From contig NZ_JHXN01000010.1 of assembly GCF_000687755.1 (NCBI RefSeq), positions 1-49,112 on the forward strand: DNA of 49,112 nt. Direction: 5' to 3'. Shown here one piece after another: positions 26,020 through 35,494 of the stretch. The translations under genes and the position numbers were made by a program. The DNA comes from Taylorella asinigenitalis ATCC 700933 (GTDB lineage: Bacteria; Pseudomonadota; Gammaproteobacteria; Burkholderiales; Burkholderiaceae_B). The notes under the pieces were generated by a model. It searched no databases and was not told where the DNA came from. It saw only the letters and a list, made by a program, of their open reading frames with translations. Every line of letters starts with the position of its first letter. Within the stretch, counting starts at the first letter, position 1.

Positions 26020-27654
26020 TTATTTACAAACTTCTCTTACTTTCATCGGAGCTGCAGCGGCATTCACCATTTTTGTAAGCTGAGAAGCATTATTAGCTTT
26101 AAATACTTTTCCGCCTGTTATTGTAGCTAAGCAATTCGCTGCTCCAGTACTTCCGATGTCTACAACATTAATTTTAAGCTTAGGCTTTTTCTTTTTTGTG
26201 CTTGAAGCGACACTACAAATATTTGGCCCGCACGTACTCGCACCATCACTTAGGACCAAAATAAATGCTTCACGATTAACCCCATCCACCATATTTGCCG
26301 CTTTTTGAATGCCGTTAGCTAGTACAGTACCACTACTATTATTTGTATTCATGCGATTAATGGTGCTTTTAAGTTGTGATCTTCTAGAAGGTGGGAAAAA
26401 TCCATGGTTCGTAGCTGAAGGGCATCTATCAAGTGAAATAAATCCTATGTCGATATACGGGTCGATTTTATTAATAATTGAATTTGCCGCTTTTTTTGCG
26501 GTTTCAATTCTAGTTGGTCCTGTAGGTTTCATCAACCCACTTGGAGCTCCAAAGCCAGAAAGCATAGAGTTTAGTAATTGAGCCTCTAAATTAGCCATAG
26601 AACCATCCATTGATTGAAGCATAGACATGGAATTGTCAAACACTAAAACCATCTGAGGACGCTCTTGTGGTGTAAGCTCCTTACTACATACTGGCCCCTT
26701 AGGTTTTTGGACAACTTTCTTAACGGGTTCCTCTTTTTTTACAACCTTAGGTTTCGGTGCGGGCTTAGGCTCTGGTTTCGGTTCAGGTTTTGGTTCTTGC
26801 TTAGGCTCAGGTTTCGGTTCAGGTTTTGGCTCAGGTTCAGGTTCAGGCGGTCTCGGTGGCGGTTTTACAGCCAAAGGATCGTCAAGTTCAAATGCAGGTT
26901 CTATAGGCTCTATTGCTGGCTCTGGTGGTGGAGGAGGGGGTGGCTTAGGCCTTGGAGGCTCAGGAACATTAATATCTGGAATATTAATTTTTATAACTGG
27001 TGCAGGACGATTGTCAATAATTTTTGGTGCAGGCGGTGGGTCATTTTTCTTAACTACGGCTGTTTTGGATCCCCAGTTAAACCAATCTCCAAACCATTGA
27101 TTTAACCTATCGGTGCCGCGGATATATCTATCCCAAAGCCACCATCCAAGACCAATCAATAAAAGTAAAATTAATAGCCACCAAAGCCACGCAAAGCTCC
27201 TACGTTTACTCGCTACAGGTGCCAATGGCGGTGCCGCCGCTACTGGTGTCGCATCAACCCATCCCACAAGGACAGGTTCATTGTTAATGACATAGATTTT
27301 CTTGCTACTTGATTGAGCTGTGGCAAGCAGGCTATTTATAGATGCATAGTCCTCAGGTGAAATTTCCCCCTGGGATTTAAGGTGCGTAAGATAGTCTCGG
27401 ATAGCTGTAAGCTTGTTTGAGATCTTTGCTGCTATCTCAGGCGATAAATCCTTTTCTGGAACCTCATAGGCTTGCCCCTCAAGCGTCGTATACCATTCGA
27501 CCATGTCCCCCTTTACTACTGGTTCTGCAAGAATAGTAAAGGTGCTCGGTGGCAATGAACTTCTAAATAAAGAATAAAGGGATTGAAATTTAAGAAATAA
27601 ATCAATAGAGCCCTGGTTATGTTCACTGTACGGGGTTCTTGTTAATCTCTGCAT
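26020..27654 (-). CDS. Membrane-anchored VWA-domain protein with Pro-rich stalk (srf locus, last gene)
   Basis: 544 residues in three parts. A cytoplasmic N-terminal domain (1-150) ends in KIYVINNEPVLVGWVDATP, and resembles the same region of SrfA (HIYLVDGKPVITFWGFID). A single Trp/Leu-rich membrane helix is at 156-174. Then comes a periplasmic stalk of PPPPPP and repeated PEPKP units (about 205-320) and a C-terminal von Willebrand A domain (about 323-544). The MIDAS metal site is intact: DNSMS (Asp340, Ser342, Ser344), a candidate Thr443 in SSGTVLANGI, and Asp470 in VLSDGAS. Five Cys in the VWA part suggest disulfides. VWA domains mediate metal-dependent protein binding; the partner is probably within the locus. 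Confidence 0.8.
   Translation of the reverse strand: MQRLTRTPYSEHNQGSIDLFLKFQSLYSLFRSSLPPSTFTILAEPVVKGDMVEWYTTLEGQAYEVPEKDLSPEIAAKISNKLTAIRDYLTHLKSQGEISPEDYASINSLLATAQSSSKKIYVINNEPVLVGWVDATPVAAAPPLAPVASKRRSFAWLWWLLILLLLIGLGWWLWDRYIRGTDRLNQWFGDWFNWGSKTAVVKKNDPPPAPKIIDNRPAPVIKINIPDINVPEPPRPKPPPPPPPEPAIEPIEPAFELDDPLAVKPPPRPPEPEPEPKPEPKPEPKQEPKPEPKPEPKPAPKPKVVKKEEPVKKVVQKPKGPVCSKELTPQERPQMVLVFDNSMSMLQSMDGSMANLEAQLLNSMLSGFGAPSGLMKPTGPTRIETAKKAANSIINKIDPYIDIGFISLDRCPSATNHGFFPPSRRSQLKSTINRMNTNNSSGTVLANGIQKAANMVDGVNREAFILVLSDGASTCGPNICSVASSTKKKKPKLKINVVDIGSTGAANCLATITGGKVFKANNASQLTKMVNAAAAPMKVREVCK
26740..26850 (-). repeat. Short degenerate direct repeats encoding the PEPKP stalk
   Basis: The DNA repeats a 12-18 base GGCTCAGGTTTTGGTTC-like unit about eight times, encoding alternating Pro-Glu-Pro-Lys. 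Such repeats change length easily by slippage. Similar shorter runs encode the stalks at about 34615-34720 and 33640-33680. Confidence 0.6.
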
Positions 27655-27669
27655 TTAATCCCTCAGTAT

Positions 27670-28125
27670 TTATAATTTATTTGATCTTCTTAGCTTTTCT
27701 AATTGCAAACGTTTTGCCTTTAAAGAATTGTCCTCTGAAGGTGTGGCAATGCTTTCCGTACCATCTCCACTTCTACTATTTCTAAATGCAGATTGTGCAC
27801 GTTTTTTATTATTTAGATCTTCCTGCATCTTTTTGTTTAATGTACTTAGGCGATTAGATTCTCTTTGTTTAGCATTTCTCTGTGCTCTAGTGGCCTTACG
27901 TTTACTCTCAAGTTGAGACTTTTTGTAATTGAGCTGTTTGTTTCGATACTGTTCAGCATTAAGATTTGCTTCTTTCTGCTCAATACGTTTGTCGTAGCTA
28001 CCGCTTGTAGAACATCCAAGCTTATCGAAAAAGTTCATTTCTACATTTGGGTCACAAGTTTGTGGGCTTGACTGGCATGCAGCCAAAACCGCACAAAGTA
28101 TAGGTGCAGTGATATATAACTTCAT
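27670..28125 (-). CDS. Small coiled-coil lipoprotein (srf locus)
   Basis: 151 residues. Lipobox LAAC at Cys17, two further Cys (QTCDP, LGCSTS), then a highly charged Lys/Arg/Glu/Gln helix from about residue 45 to the end, with heptad-like spacing and no hydrophobic segment. I do not recognise the family. It lies 9 bases after the glycine-zipper lipoprotein gene and 15 bases before the VWA gene, so it is part of the same transcript. One CATTGCCAC copy codes for SIAT near its end. Confidence 0.7.
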   Translation of the reverse strand: MKLYITAPILCAVLAACQSSPQTCDPNVEMNFFDKLGCSTSGSYDKRIEQKEANLNAEQYRNKQLNYKKSQLESKRKATRAQRNAKQRESNRLSTLNKKMQEDLNNKKRAQSAFRNSRSGDGTESIATPSEDNSLKAKRLQLEKLRRSNKL

Positions 28126-28134
28126 ATGATATCC

Positions 28135-28815
28135 TTAAGCCTTAATAGCTGAACGGTTGCGTTTAGCTATGGCAATGAGTTTTTTTTGCTTAGCAATTTT
28201 GCCGTCGAGAATTCTTCTTTGAGCATCAGCTTGTGCAGTATTTAACTTAGCGGCTCTAGCTTGCCTAATGTTCTGAACAGATGCAGTTCTTTCATTCTCT
28301 AAAGTTTTAACTAGAGATTCCATCTCTTGGATATTAGCGTCTAATTCACGTTTTTCCTGTCTTATACGTGCACTAGAAGCCCTCTTAGCCACAATATCAC
28401 GATTTAATTTATCAATTTTACGTCTATCACTATTAATCGTAGCTTGAGTTTGACTAACGATTTCCGTTGAAATTTGATTGATTTGCTTTAAGCGTCTAGT
28501 TTCAGCAGCTAGGGCATCTTCTTGATTTCTATAGCTTACTCTTTCACGTTCAAGTAAATAGTTACCCCCAACACCTGCACCACAACCTAATGATGCTCCT
28601 ACAGCTAAACCGAGTGCAGGGTCATTGTCGTGAGAAGAGTTAATCAGTAAACCGATTACACCACCGATAATACCACCTACAGCACAAGCCATTTGACCAG
28701 ATTGGCTAAATGGATCAGCCTTTTTCTTTCCGTATTGATCAGTGCCAGTAGTTTGGCAAGCCATTAAGGCGGTTGAAAAGAATACAGATATACCGATTTT
28801 TTGAAACTTATTCAT
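28135..28815 (-). CDS. Glycine-zipper and coiled-coil lipoprotein (srf locus)
   Basis: Start at ATG 28815 with AGGGG seven bases upstream; a GTG six bases earlier would overlap the SD. The 226 residues begin with a lipobox LMAC, then two Gly-zipper hydrophobic segments (GGIIGGVIGLLI and LAVGASLGCGAGVGG, about 45-85) that could insert in a membrane, then an uninterrupted coiled coil (about 90-220). Lipid anchor, Gly-zipper and coiled coil fit an outer-membrane tether or a periplasm-spanning part. Exact family unknown. Confidence 0.7.
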   Translation of the reverse strand: MNKFQKIGISVFFSTALMACQTTGTDQYGKKKADPFSQSGQMACAVGGIIGGVIGLLINSSHDNDPALGLAVGASLGCGAGVGGNYLLERERVSYRNQEDALAAETRRLKQINQISTEIVSQTQATINSDRRKIDKLNRDIVAKRASSARIRQEKRELDANIQEMESLVKTLENERTASVQNIRQARAAKLNTAQADAQRRILDGKIAKQKKLIAIAKRNRSAIKA

Positions 28816-28854
28816 AAGCACCCCTTTTGTTACACATTAATAATAGCAAATTTC

Positions 28855-30405
28855 CTATTGAGATTTGATATCTGTGCAATTTTTAAGCCATTCATCACGT
28901 TTAACATTGCCATCTTTGTAAAAAGTTGAAAGATGTTTCCAATAAACATTTACATATTCATTGAGATTCGATCTACGTCTTTTTTGCATTTTGGAGATAA
29001 CGGGTACTATCTGACTTTCAATTAAATCGTAAGGGTAGTTTGTTGCGGTCGCTACCAAGTTGTCCGCATAATATCGAACTACAAAATCTCTCGCTCTAAG
29101 CCCTTCTTCAGCAATCACCTTAAGGTCAGGGCATTCTTGCTCAAAAGTGGTGTCACCTGGCTGACAAAGAGTTTCATATCTTGCCTTTTTCTCATCATAA
29201 GCCGATTGCAGATCTGAGGAGTTTGCACAAAGAAAGGCGCCTAGCTGAATATTGGATTGAACCGCAGAATTTCTCTGTTCGTCTTTAGCTTGATTAGACG
29301 CCCTTAATGCATCTTCTAATTTTTTAAGCTCAGCTTTTTGTTTCTCATCGTTAAGAGCTTTCGTGATATCTGTAAGATTATCGACGATTATGCTATCACC
29401 GTTTTTAGACTCTTTTCCTAATTTTTGCCACTCATTATTTAGTTCTTGAACACGTTTATTAGAAGTAACAATAGGGGTTACAACAGCCACCCTAAATCCT
29501 ACTTCTTTAGATGAATAGGCAGTGCCAGAGGAATTGTAATAAGGGGCTTCCACACGGAAGGCACTAGAGATTTGCTCTTGAGGAGTAAGAAAACTTCCGC
29601 CTCTAATTGTGATACCACCACTTTGACCGTGATAGCGATCGAGTTTGTTCATTCGAAAAGAATCGAGGACATACTCGGAAGCATTGCCAAGGATATCATG
29701 TAAACCAACAGGATTAGGTTCAAGAAGACCACCTAACTGCAACTTCCCGTTCGAAGATGAGCTCCCAGCAAACCAAACCGTTTTCTGCAAAGACTCTTGA
29801 TGCGGGTATACTTTTTCGCGAAATTCCGACTCGCTCACATTATTTGCACCACGAGCCGCATACTCCCACTCTGTGTTAGTAGGCAGGCGTACAAAGCCCG
29901 AAGTTCCATCATCTTTCGGAAGTTTATCAGGATGATTTGCTAGCAACCACTCTGAGTATCTTTTTGTGAAATGAACGGCCTCAAACCATGAAATATTCGT
30001 AGCTGGAAGGCGACCTTTCATATTTGCTTTAGGACATTCGCCGTCAATACCTTTCATAATAGAATCGTACTGAAGCTGTGAAACTTCATATTTACCCATT
30101 AAAAAATAGCGATCGCCACCCTTATCTGGAAAGCTTCCAGAAATATAGTTTGGCGTTGCGTGTTCCGAAAAACCTTGCTCAGAAGAATCATCACCTAAAA
30201 TAATGGGCTTGTCCTCAAGCGGTTTCTTTGTATCTGTATGCACAATTCTAAAAGCCATCGAACCATCGCACGGCATAGGAAGAAACACAGTGTCATCGCT
30301 CGGTTTTGGATCGAAGAATTTCGCATCCCAAGCAGCCGTGGCATTAGACTGCATGCCAAAAATAAAACTTGATATAACAAATACGGTTTGGAAATTAAGC
30401 TTCAC
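28855..30405 (-). CDS. Periplasmic SUMF1/FGE-fold protein with helical C-terminal extension (srf locus)
   Basis: Start at GTG 30405 with GGAG seven bases upstream, overlapping the permease stop by 11 bases. 516 residues with a signal peptide (cleavage near ATA). The formylglycine-generating-enzyme fold (about 60-320) shows MGKYEVSQLQYDSIM, PATNISWFEAVHFTKRYSEW, RLPTNTEWEYAARG, NPVGLHDILGNASEYV, IRGGSF and VGFRVAV. The Cys pair that follows RGGS in true FGE is absent (GGSFLTPQEQ), so it is unlikely to oxidise sulfatases and may be a binding or structural module. The C-terminal 190 residues are alpha-helical with four Cys and unassigned. Confidence 0.82.
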   Translation of the reverse strand: MKLNFQTVFVISSFIFGMQSNATAAWDAKFFDPKPSDDTVFLPMPCDGSMAFRIVHTDTKKPLEDKPIILGDDSSEQGFSEHATPNYISGSFPDKGGDRYFLMGKYEVSQLQYDSIMKGIDGECPKANMKGRLPATNISWFEAVHFTKRYSEWLLANHPDKLPKDDGTSGFVRLPTNTEWEYAARGANNVSESEFREKVYPHQESLQKTVWFAGSSSSNGKLQLGGLLEPNPVGLHDILGNASEYVLDSFRMNKLDRYHGQSGGITIRGGSFLTPQEQISSAFRVEAPYYNSSGTAYSSKEVGFRVAVVTPIVTSNKRVQELNNEWQKLGKESKNGDSIIVDNLTDITKALNDEKQKAELKKLEDALRASNQAKDEQRNSAVQSNIQLGAFLCANSSDLQSAYDEKKARYETLCQPGDTTFEQECPDLKVIAEEGLRARDFVVRYYADNLVATATNYPYDLIESQIVPVISKMQKRRRSNLNEYVNVYWKHLSTFYKDGNVKRDEWLKNCTDIKSQ

Positions 30406-31618
30406 GTAAACTCTCCGATGGTTGAATCTTAACTGCTCGCTGAGCACCAATTAGAGCCACTAATACGGATATAGCAACCGTCGCTCCATACCCAATAAGA
30501 ATATGTTCAGGTAGCAACAGGCTCACAAATGTGCTCTCGTCTAGGTTTTGACCTAGTACCCTATTCATAATGTTACTACTTACAATATATAACAAATATG
30601 AACAAATATATGCAGTTGTAGCTAAGATTAAGGCCTGAAGTACTATGAAAAATCTTATTCCGAGCCTATTAAAGCCATAGAGACTTAATAGGGAGATATC
30701 CTTTCGTTTTCTTTCTATGTTTGCAAGAAAAGAACCGAACAATGAGAGAATCGTGCCTACGATTGTAGTGAGTGCGATAATAAGAAACACAGTATTGAGC
30801 ACTCGGTCAATTGATTTCACGCTTTCAATGGAGTCAGCTTGTGTGCGGCTATCAATGCCTTCTTTGCGCAGTTCAGCGGCCAATGGAGCCACATCGTCCA
30901 AAGATTTTGCGTAGATTCTTGCTTTCGCATATCGATCGCGTGGTTTGGTGCGCTCCGAACCGTCGCTTGGTTTTTCTATATATTTATTTAGCTTAAATCC
31001 GTCTCTATAATCCTCTATAGCCTCTAACAGTGGCAATGCCACAAAAGCCGCTGGTCTTGTTAAATAACTCTCTTTAATAATCCCTACAATTTTCATTTTG
31101 ATATTGGCCATCTGGTTTCGCCCCTCTAGGGTTCGCCCAAAATAAAGGCCCACAATATCACCAACTTTCGCATCAAGTTTTTGGGCAATGATCTCGTTTA
31201 TAATCAAATCAGTGTCTGTACTTAATTGAATCTCTTTAGGAATAAGAGGGTCGTTGGCTTTTGTTGGAATAAGCTCTACATCGTTATAAAAGTGTTTGTT
31301 GTCTTTTCTTAAGTTAGCCTGCATATTCAGTGAACGCGTCATGGGAATAACAAAACCAATGCGCTTATCATTTTGTTTTTCTTCAAGCCATTTCTTATTT
31401 ATTGAGACATTGCTTTTTACACCATGAATCTTGATTTCAAGATTGTTTGGGTCGTTTAAAAGTTGCGACTGAAGCTGATTTACAATTCCAAATTTTAAAC
31501 TAAATAATAAAAGTAGGGGAGCAATAACAGCCACCAGAGCAGATATTACAAAGAATGATACTTTCCAATCGTGTTTTAAATCCTTAAAAACTAAGTTTAA
31601 AAGTAGGCCTATTCTCAT
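30395..31618 (-). CDS. ABC transporter permease, MacB/LolCE/FtsX type (srf locus)
   Basis: 407 residues with the four-segment MacB-like topology. One N-terminal membrane helix (about 20-42) is followed by a large periplasmic domain (about 45-265), then three C-terminal helices of the FtsX-type core (around 275-295, 325-350, 370-395). The KDLKHDWKVSFFV start and the QPSESLREA end are typical. This class usually performs mechanotransmission or lipoprotein release rather than bulk transport. ATGA overlap with the ATPase gene upstream; partner is the 31615 protein. Confidence 0.85.
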   Translation of the reverse strand: MRIGLLLNLVFKDLKHDWKVSFFVISALVAVIAPLLLLFSLKFGIVNQLQSQLLNDPNNLEIKIHGVKSNVSINKKWLEEKQNDKRIGFVIPMTRSLNMQANLRKDNKHFYNDVELIPTKANDPLIPKEIQLSTDTDLIINEIIAQKLDAKVGDIVGLYFGRTLEGRNQMANIKMKIVGIIKESYLTRPAAFVALPLLEAIEDYRDGFKLNKYIEKPSDGSERTKPRDRYAKARIYAKSLDDVAPLAAELRKEGIDSRTQADSIESVKSIDRVLNTVFLIIALTTIVGTILSLFGSFLANIERKRKDISLLSLYGFNRLGIRFFIVLQALILATTAYICSYLLYIVSSNIMNRVLGQNLDESTFVSLLLPEHILIGYGATVAISVLVALIGAQRAVKIQPSESLREA

Positions 31619-32310
31619 AATTGAACCTTAGAAAATACAGACCTACTTTCATATACCTCGGCCGTATAGCTTGGCAATGCATGCTTCACAACATGACTCC
31701 AATCATGCGTTACGATAATGGCACACATCTCAAGTTCAGCCACAGACTCAAGAATAATATCGAACAATTCATCCGCTTTGTGCGGGTCTAGTGCAGCTGT
31801 AGGTTCGTCTGCTAATAGCACTTGAGGCTTATGAGCTATTGACCTTAGAAACGATACTCTTTGCCTTTCACCTATGGAGAGTTGACTTGGATATTTTGAT
31901 AGCAAATGACTGGCCCCAAGCCTATCGATAATAGGGGAAAGCCAGGGCTCATCAAGTTCTTCGCCGATTATTTTGCAAGATAAAGCAATATTTTCAAGGC
32001 TTGATAAATAGGGCAATAGACCGCCTGTCTGAAGCATAAATCCAAAATTTCGTGCCCTTAATTTCGCTAGTTTTGCATGCTGTGCATTTAGTATCGGGGT
32101 GGCAATATCCTCGCTTCCTAGACTATACGCTTTTAAAGAATCTGGTTTTAGAATAAGCCCAATAACTTCCAAGATACTACTTTTACCGCATCCACTTTGG
32201 CCACACAATGCGACGGCCTCTCCATAGTTTGCTACAAAATGAGAGAGCTCAATTTCAAATGCTTGAGATCCCTCACCTCTAGTTATAAGTAGCTCGCTGA
32301 TTTCAAGCAT
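31615..32310 (-). CDS. ABC transporter ATP-binding protein, LolD/MacB class (srf locus)
   Basis: 231 residues. Walker A GQSGCGKSS (about 37-45), Q-loop in GFMLQTGGLLPYLS, signature LSIGERQRVSF (the canonical LSGGQ appears as LSIGE), Walker B VLLADEPTAAL and the H-loop THDW. The Ile in place of the first Gly of the signature is unusual but tolerated in some LolD-like ATPases. Forms a pair with the overlapping permease gene; likely a homodimeric motor. Confidence 0.88.
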   Translation of the reverse strand: MLEISELLITRGEGSQAFEIELSHFVANYGEAVALCGQSGCGKSSILEVIGLILKPDSLKAYSLGSEDIATPILNAQHAKLAKLRARNFGFMLQTGGLLPYLSSLENIALSCKIIGEELDEPWLSPIIDRLGASHLLSKYPSQLSIGERQRVSFLRSIAHKPQVLLADEPTAALDPHKADELFDIILESVAELEMCAIIVTHDWSHVVKHALPSYTAEVYESRSVFSKVQL

Positions 32311-32313
32311 GAC

Positions 32314-34278
32314 TTATGGAAGTGCATCTAGAACCACTGGATACACATAGTCTTTTGGATCGCTCTCAGGATTTAGTGGAATCCAGCGGCTCGAGTCTGC
32401 ATTATATTTTTCGTATAGTCTTAGTTTTTTCTGAAGATCCATAATAAATTTTTCTTGTTGAAGACTTCCCATATTCTTCCAAGTCTCTTCATCGATATTT
32501 GAGATTTGGCTTTTGTATGGAAGTCCATCCAAGTACTCTCCAAGTAAACCAAGGTCTGCAATCTTAGTAGATTTGTTGTCCTTAATTTTTTCAGGATCTT
32601 GGCCCATAGCTGCGGCCACAGATTTTAGTTGCTTAAACATATCGTCAGGTGCAATAAGCCCACTAGTAGCCGCATCCGAAATTTTCTTAACTACTTCACT
32701 AAGGTCACTTAATTGCTCCTTACTTAAGAGCACGCGAACTTCAGCAGTAGGGATATCTGGTTTGGCAAAGTCTCTGTCGCTTATCCATGCTTTGAAAAAT
32801 GACGGTGCTTTCTGATTATTTGTGCGACCTAAATATGCAAGACGCATAGCTTTTCCGAGAAGTTCGGAATCCTCAAGCATGGCCGCATTTTCCTTATCTT
32901 TAGGCTCTTCTTTTTTGGTCTCAGTTGCAAGTGAGCTTCCTGCAGACATCTCACCTGTATAAGCTTTTTTAACTTGTTCAGTAAGTGCTTTGGATAGAAG
33001 AGAAATCTTGGTGGAAAACTCATTAACATCACCTGCATTTACGGGGTAGTAAAGAGATTTATTTAAATAATCATTAAATGTCAATGCACTATATTGCGAC
33101 TCCGCTTCTTGGTGATTTTTAGTACCCGCTTGAGTTTTTAGATGAAGAGTATAGATGGCAACGCCCTTGTGCTGAGCTTCTTGACGTAACTGTTCAGCTC
33201 CAAGTCCAGTGGAGGATAGGGGATTATTGCCATCGATAGCACCAGCATCAGTAATAAGCACTATATAACGAGCACCGAAATCATTCCAATTAATGTCGCT
33301 TAGTGCTTGATTAATACCTGCAAACGAATCCTCACTAAATTCCTTACTTGAAACTTGTGCTTGTTTTAGGCTAGCAACCTTATCCATAAAGTCTTTCCCA
33401 TCTTTCACTTCATTAGGATTTACATACATTTTTGAAGTGTATTCAAGGCCAGGAACCGCCTCCGTACTAGATCTAAAGGCTACTAAACCAAATTTCACCT
33501 GATCAAGTAAATCTTCTTTTTCAATCTGCGTATAAAGCTGTTTTACGGCATCACGAGTTTTATTAATATAAGGATCCATCGAAATTGTGGAGTCGATTAC
33601 AAACACCACAGCCGCTTTGAATTCCGTCAATTTAGAAGGTTCACTCTTAGGCTCAGGTTTTGGCTCGGGCTCATTTGCTTTTTCAGGCTTTTTGCTTACA
33701 GATGCGACTTCTAACACACGTTGATAGAAGCCCTCATTATTCATAACTTCCTCACCCTGCAGAATAGGTAGTAAATAGAAGTTCTTTTGAAAATCTACAG
33801 GCTCAGCAGGCTCAATAGAAACTATCTTGTCTGACTTGCCTTCAGAATTGAGAGATTGCCTGATTTTTTCGTATTCCTCTGCAGGTTTATCAGAGGACAT
33901 CACTGCATCTAAATCTTCCTTGGATTTAAAAAATAAAAGTCTGTCGCGATTTGCAGGATTTGTAAATGTCAAAGTCATCTGCATATTCCAAGGAATTGTG
34001 CAAGATGCATCAAGCCACCCTAAAGTTTTTCCATATGGATCGGCACCTACATTGAGCCATTCCGTATTATTTTCGGTCTTTCTCTCATAAATATAATATC
34101 GAGAAAAGGCAGGTACAGCTTTCCCTTTTTGCCCAATTGTTTGTGTCAATGAACACTCTGGCGTCGATAGTACCCTTTGATATAAAGTCTTTTTACCGTC
34201 TTGAAGTAATGGCTCAGCCGCATAGACAGTGGCAATAGAAAGTAGTGAAAGTGAAAAAGTGCTTAGAAATTTCTTCAT
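32314..34278 (-). CDS. Secreted VWA-domain protein (srf locus)
   Basis: 654 residues with a clear signal peptide (cleavage near YAA) and no other membrane segment. An N-terminal domain of about 150 residues with two Cys (EWLNVGADPYGKTLGWL resembles an SH3-like fold) is followed by a short PEPKPEPK linker, a VWA domain (about 222-430) and a long helical C-terminal region. MIDAS is intact: Asp229-x-Thr231-x-Ser233 in VIDSTIS, and Asp in LITDAG. Similar VWA proteins accompany srfABC elsewhere, as far as I recall. ATGA overlap with the upstream gene. Confidence 0.8.
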   Translation of the reverse strand: MKKFLSTFSLSLLSIATVYAAEPLLQDGKKTLYQRVLSTPECSLTQTIGQKGKAVPAFSRYYIYERKTENNTEWLNVGADPYGKTLGWLDASCTIPWNMQMTLTFTNPANRDRLLFFKSKEDLDAVMSSDKPAEEYEKIRQSLNSEGKSDKIVSIEPAEPVDFQKNFYLLPILQGEEVMNNEGFYQRVLEVASVSKKPEKANEPEPKPEPKSEPSKLTEFKAAVVFVIDSTISMDPYINKTRDAVKQLYTQIEKEDLLDQVKFGLVAFRSSTEAVPGLEYTSKMYVNPNEVKDGKDFMDKVASLKQAQVSSKEFSEDSFAGINQALSDINWNDFGARYIVLITDAGAIDGNNPLSSTGLGAEQLRQEAQHKGVAIYTLHLKTQAGTKNHQEAESQYSALTFNDYLNKSLYYPVNAGDVNEFSTKISLLSKALTEQVKKAYTGEMSAGSSLATETKKEEPKDKENAAMLEDSELLGKAMRLAYLGRTNNQKAPSFFKAWISDRDFAKPDIPTAEVRVLLSKEQLSDLSEVVKKISDAATSGLIAPDDMFKQLKSVAAAMGQDPEKIKDNKSTKIADLGLLGEYLDGLPYKSQISNIDEETWKNMGSLQQEKFIMDLQKKLRLYEKYNADSSRWIPLNPESDPKDYVYPVVLDALP

Positions 34279-35477
34279 TTTTGTAACTCCTGCAAACGGG
34301 CTTTAGCCTCCGCATTATTAGGATCATCTGAGAGCCCAGTCTCATACCAATATATAGCCGTACCCTTATCTTCCTTAAAGCATCCCTCACTAGCAGCTGT
34401 TTTAGGGTCATATTCTTTTGCATATGCAAATGCAATGACACTATTTCCACTCTGAGCTTTGTTTGCGTAAAGTCTTCGTGCTAAATCACATTCTTTTGCG
34501 GCTTTTGCTTCATTGATAATTTTTAAAATTTGATCCGTGTTTGGGTTTGTTTTGAGACATGATTGAATAAATGCCATCACATCTGAACCGCTCTTAACTG
34601 TACATGCCGATTCCGCAGGAGCAGCTGCTGGAGCAGGAGCAGGAGCAGGGGTTGGCTTCGGTTCTGGTTTTGGTTCGGGCTTAGGAGTAGGTTTAGGTGC
34701 AGGTGGTTGATTATTATTTTGTGTGGGCACAGGATTAGGCTTAGGTGTGGGAGCTGATTTTGGGTCCTCCCTAAACACAAACCACCACACAGCCGCTCCA
34801 ATAGCAGCGATAAGCAATATCATTAAAATAATCCAAACAATTGGACTAGTTCTTCTTTTTGATGAATCATCCTCTATAGTAGGAAAGTTCGCACCCCCAA
34901 TATTGGACGCATTTTGAGGGTCTATAACGGGCTCCATTACAGGTGGCATTGCCCCCGCCTCCATATCAGTCGCAGGAATTTCAAAAGGCTCAGATACAGG
35001 TTCAGGATCTGTAAATGTCTCTATCACTGGCTCAGGTTCAGGCACAGGTTCAACATAAGGTGTGTGTGCTTGTGCTGAAGGAGATTGTGGTGTGGGGTTA
35101 TTTAGTTGAGTTCTGTTCAAATTACCCGCTGCTGAAGATGCAAGTATGTTACTAGCCATCCTAACAACACCGTCATCCCTAAAAGAGCCACTAGATTCTC
35201 TGAGTGACATCATGAACATAGTCTGACCGCCAGTATGAACAAGGCTGTCCGTAACCCAAGGTTCAAATGTACCTACTAAATTGCCGTTAAATTCAGAAAA
35301 TCCAAGTGCATGCCATACAGGCTCTACTTTCCATTCTTCGTGCCCTGCAAGATATCTTTCATCCTGATTGCGTTTAATAGTAAATTCAAGAGGTGAGTCA
35401 GTTGACCCTGACCATCTCTTAATTTCAAAATCAGCAAACCCAGGTCTGTTTTCTTTTAGTGAAACTATAAATGTCAC
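34275..35477 (-). CDS. Single-span membrane protein with Pro-rich stalk and Sel1/TPR-like tail (srf locus)
   Basis: Start at GTG 35477 with SD GAGG; the nearby ATG reads straight into a stop. 400 residues. The cytoplasmic N-terminal domain (1-110) is beta-rich and ends in a Pro/Glu linker. One membrane helix is at 212-235, then a PTPKPEPKP stalk, then a periplasmic helical domain (about 290-400) with KGTAIYWYETGLSDDPNNAEAKARLQ, a Sel1/TPR-like repeat end. Architecture parallels SrfA and the VWA protein at 26020. Family not known to me. Confidence 0.72.
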   Translation of the reverse strand: MTFIVSLKENRPGFADFEIKRWSGSTDSPLEFTIKRNQDERYLAGHEEWKVEPVWHALGFSEFNGNLVGTFEPWVTDSLVHTGGQTMFMMSLRESSGSFRDDGVVRMASNILASSAAGNLNRTQLNNPTPQSPSAQAHTPYVEPVPEPEPVIETFTDPEPVSEPFEIPATDMEAGAMPPVMEPVIDPQNASNIGGANFPTIEDDSSKRRTSPIVWIILMILLIAAIGAAVWWFVFREDPKSAPTPKPNPVPTQNNNQPPAPKPTPKPEPKPEPKPTPAPAPAPAAAPAESACTVKSGSDVMAFIQSCLKTNPNTDQILKIINEAKAAKECDLARRLYANKAQSGNSVIAFAYAKEYDPKTAASEGCFKEDKGTAIYWYETGLSDDPNNAEAKARLQELQK

Positions 35478-35494
35478 TTCATTCCTCTTTGATA

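Noticed and set aside
26665-27105. Plus-strand reading frame of about 146 codons opposite the membrane VWA gene
   Set aside because: It is the antisense of the PEPKP stalk: Arg/Phe/Trp low complexity created by the repeat on the other strand, without ribosome site.
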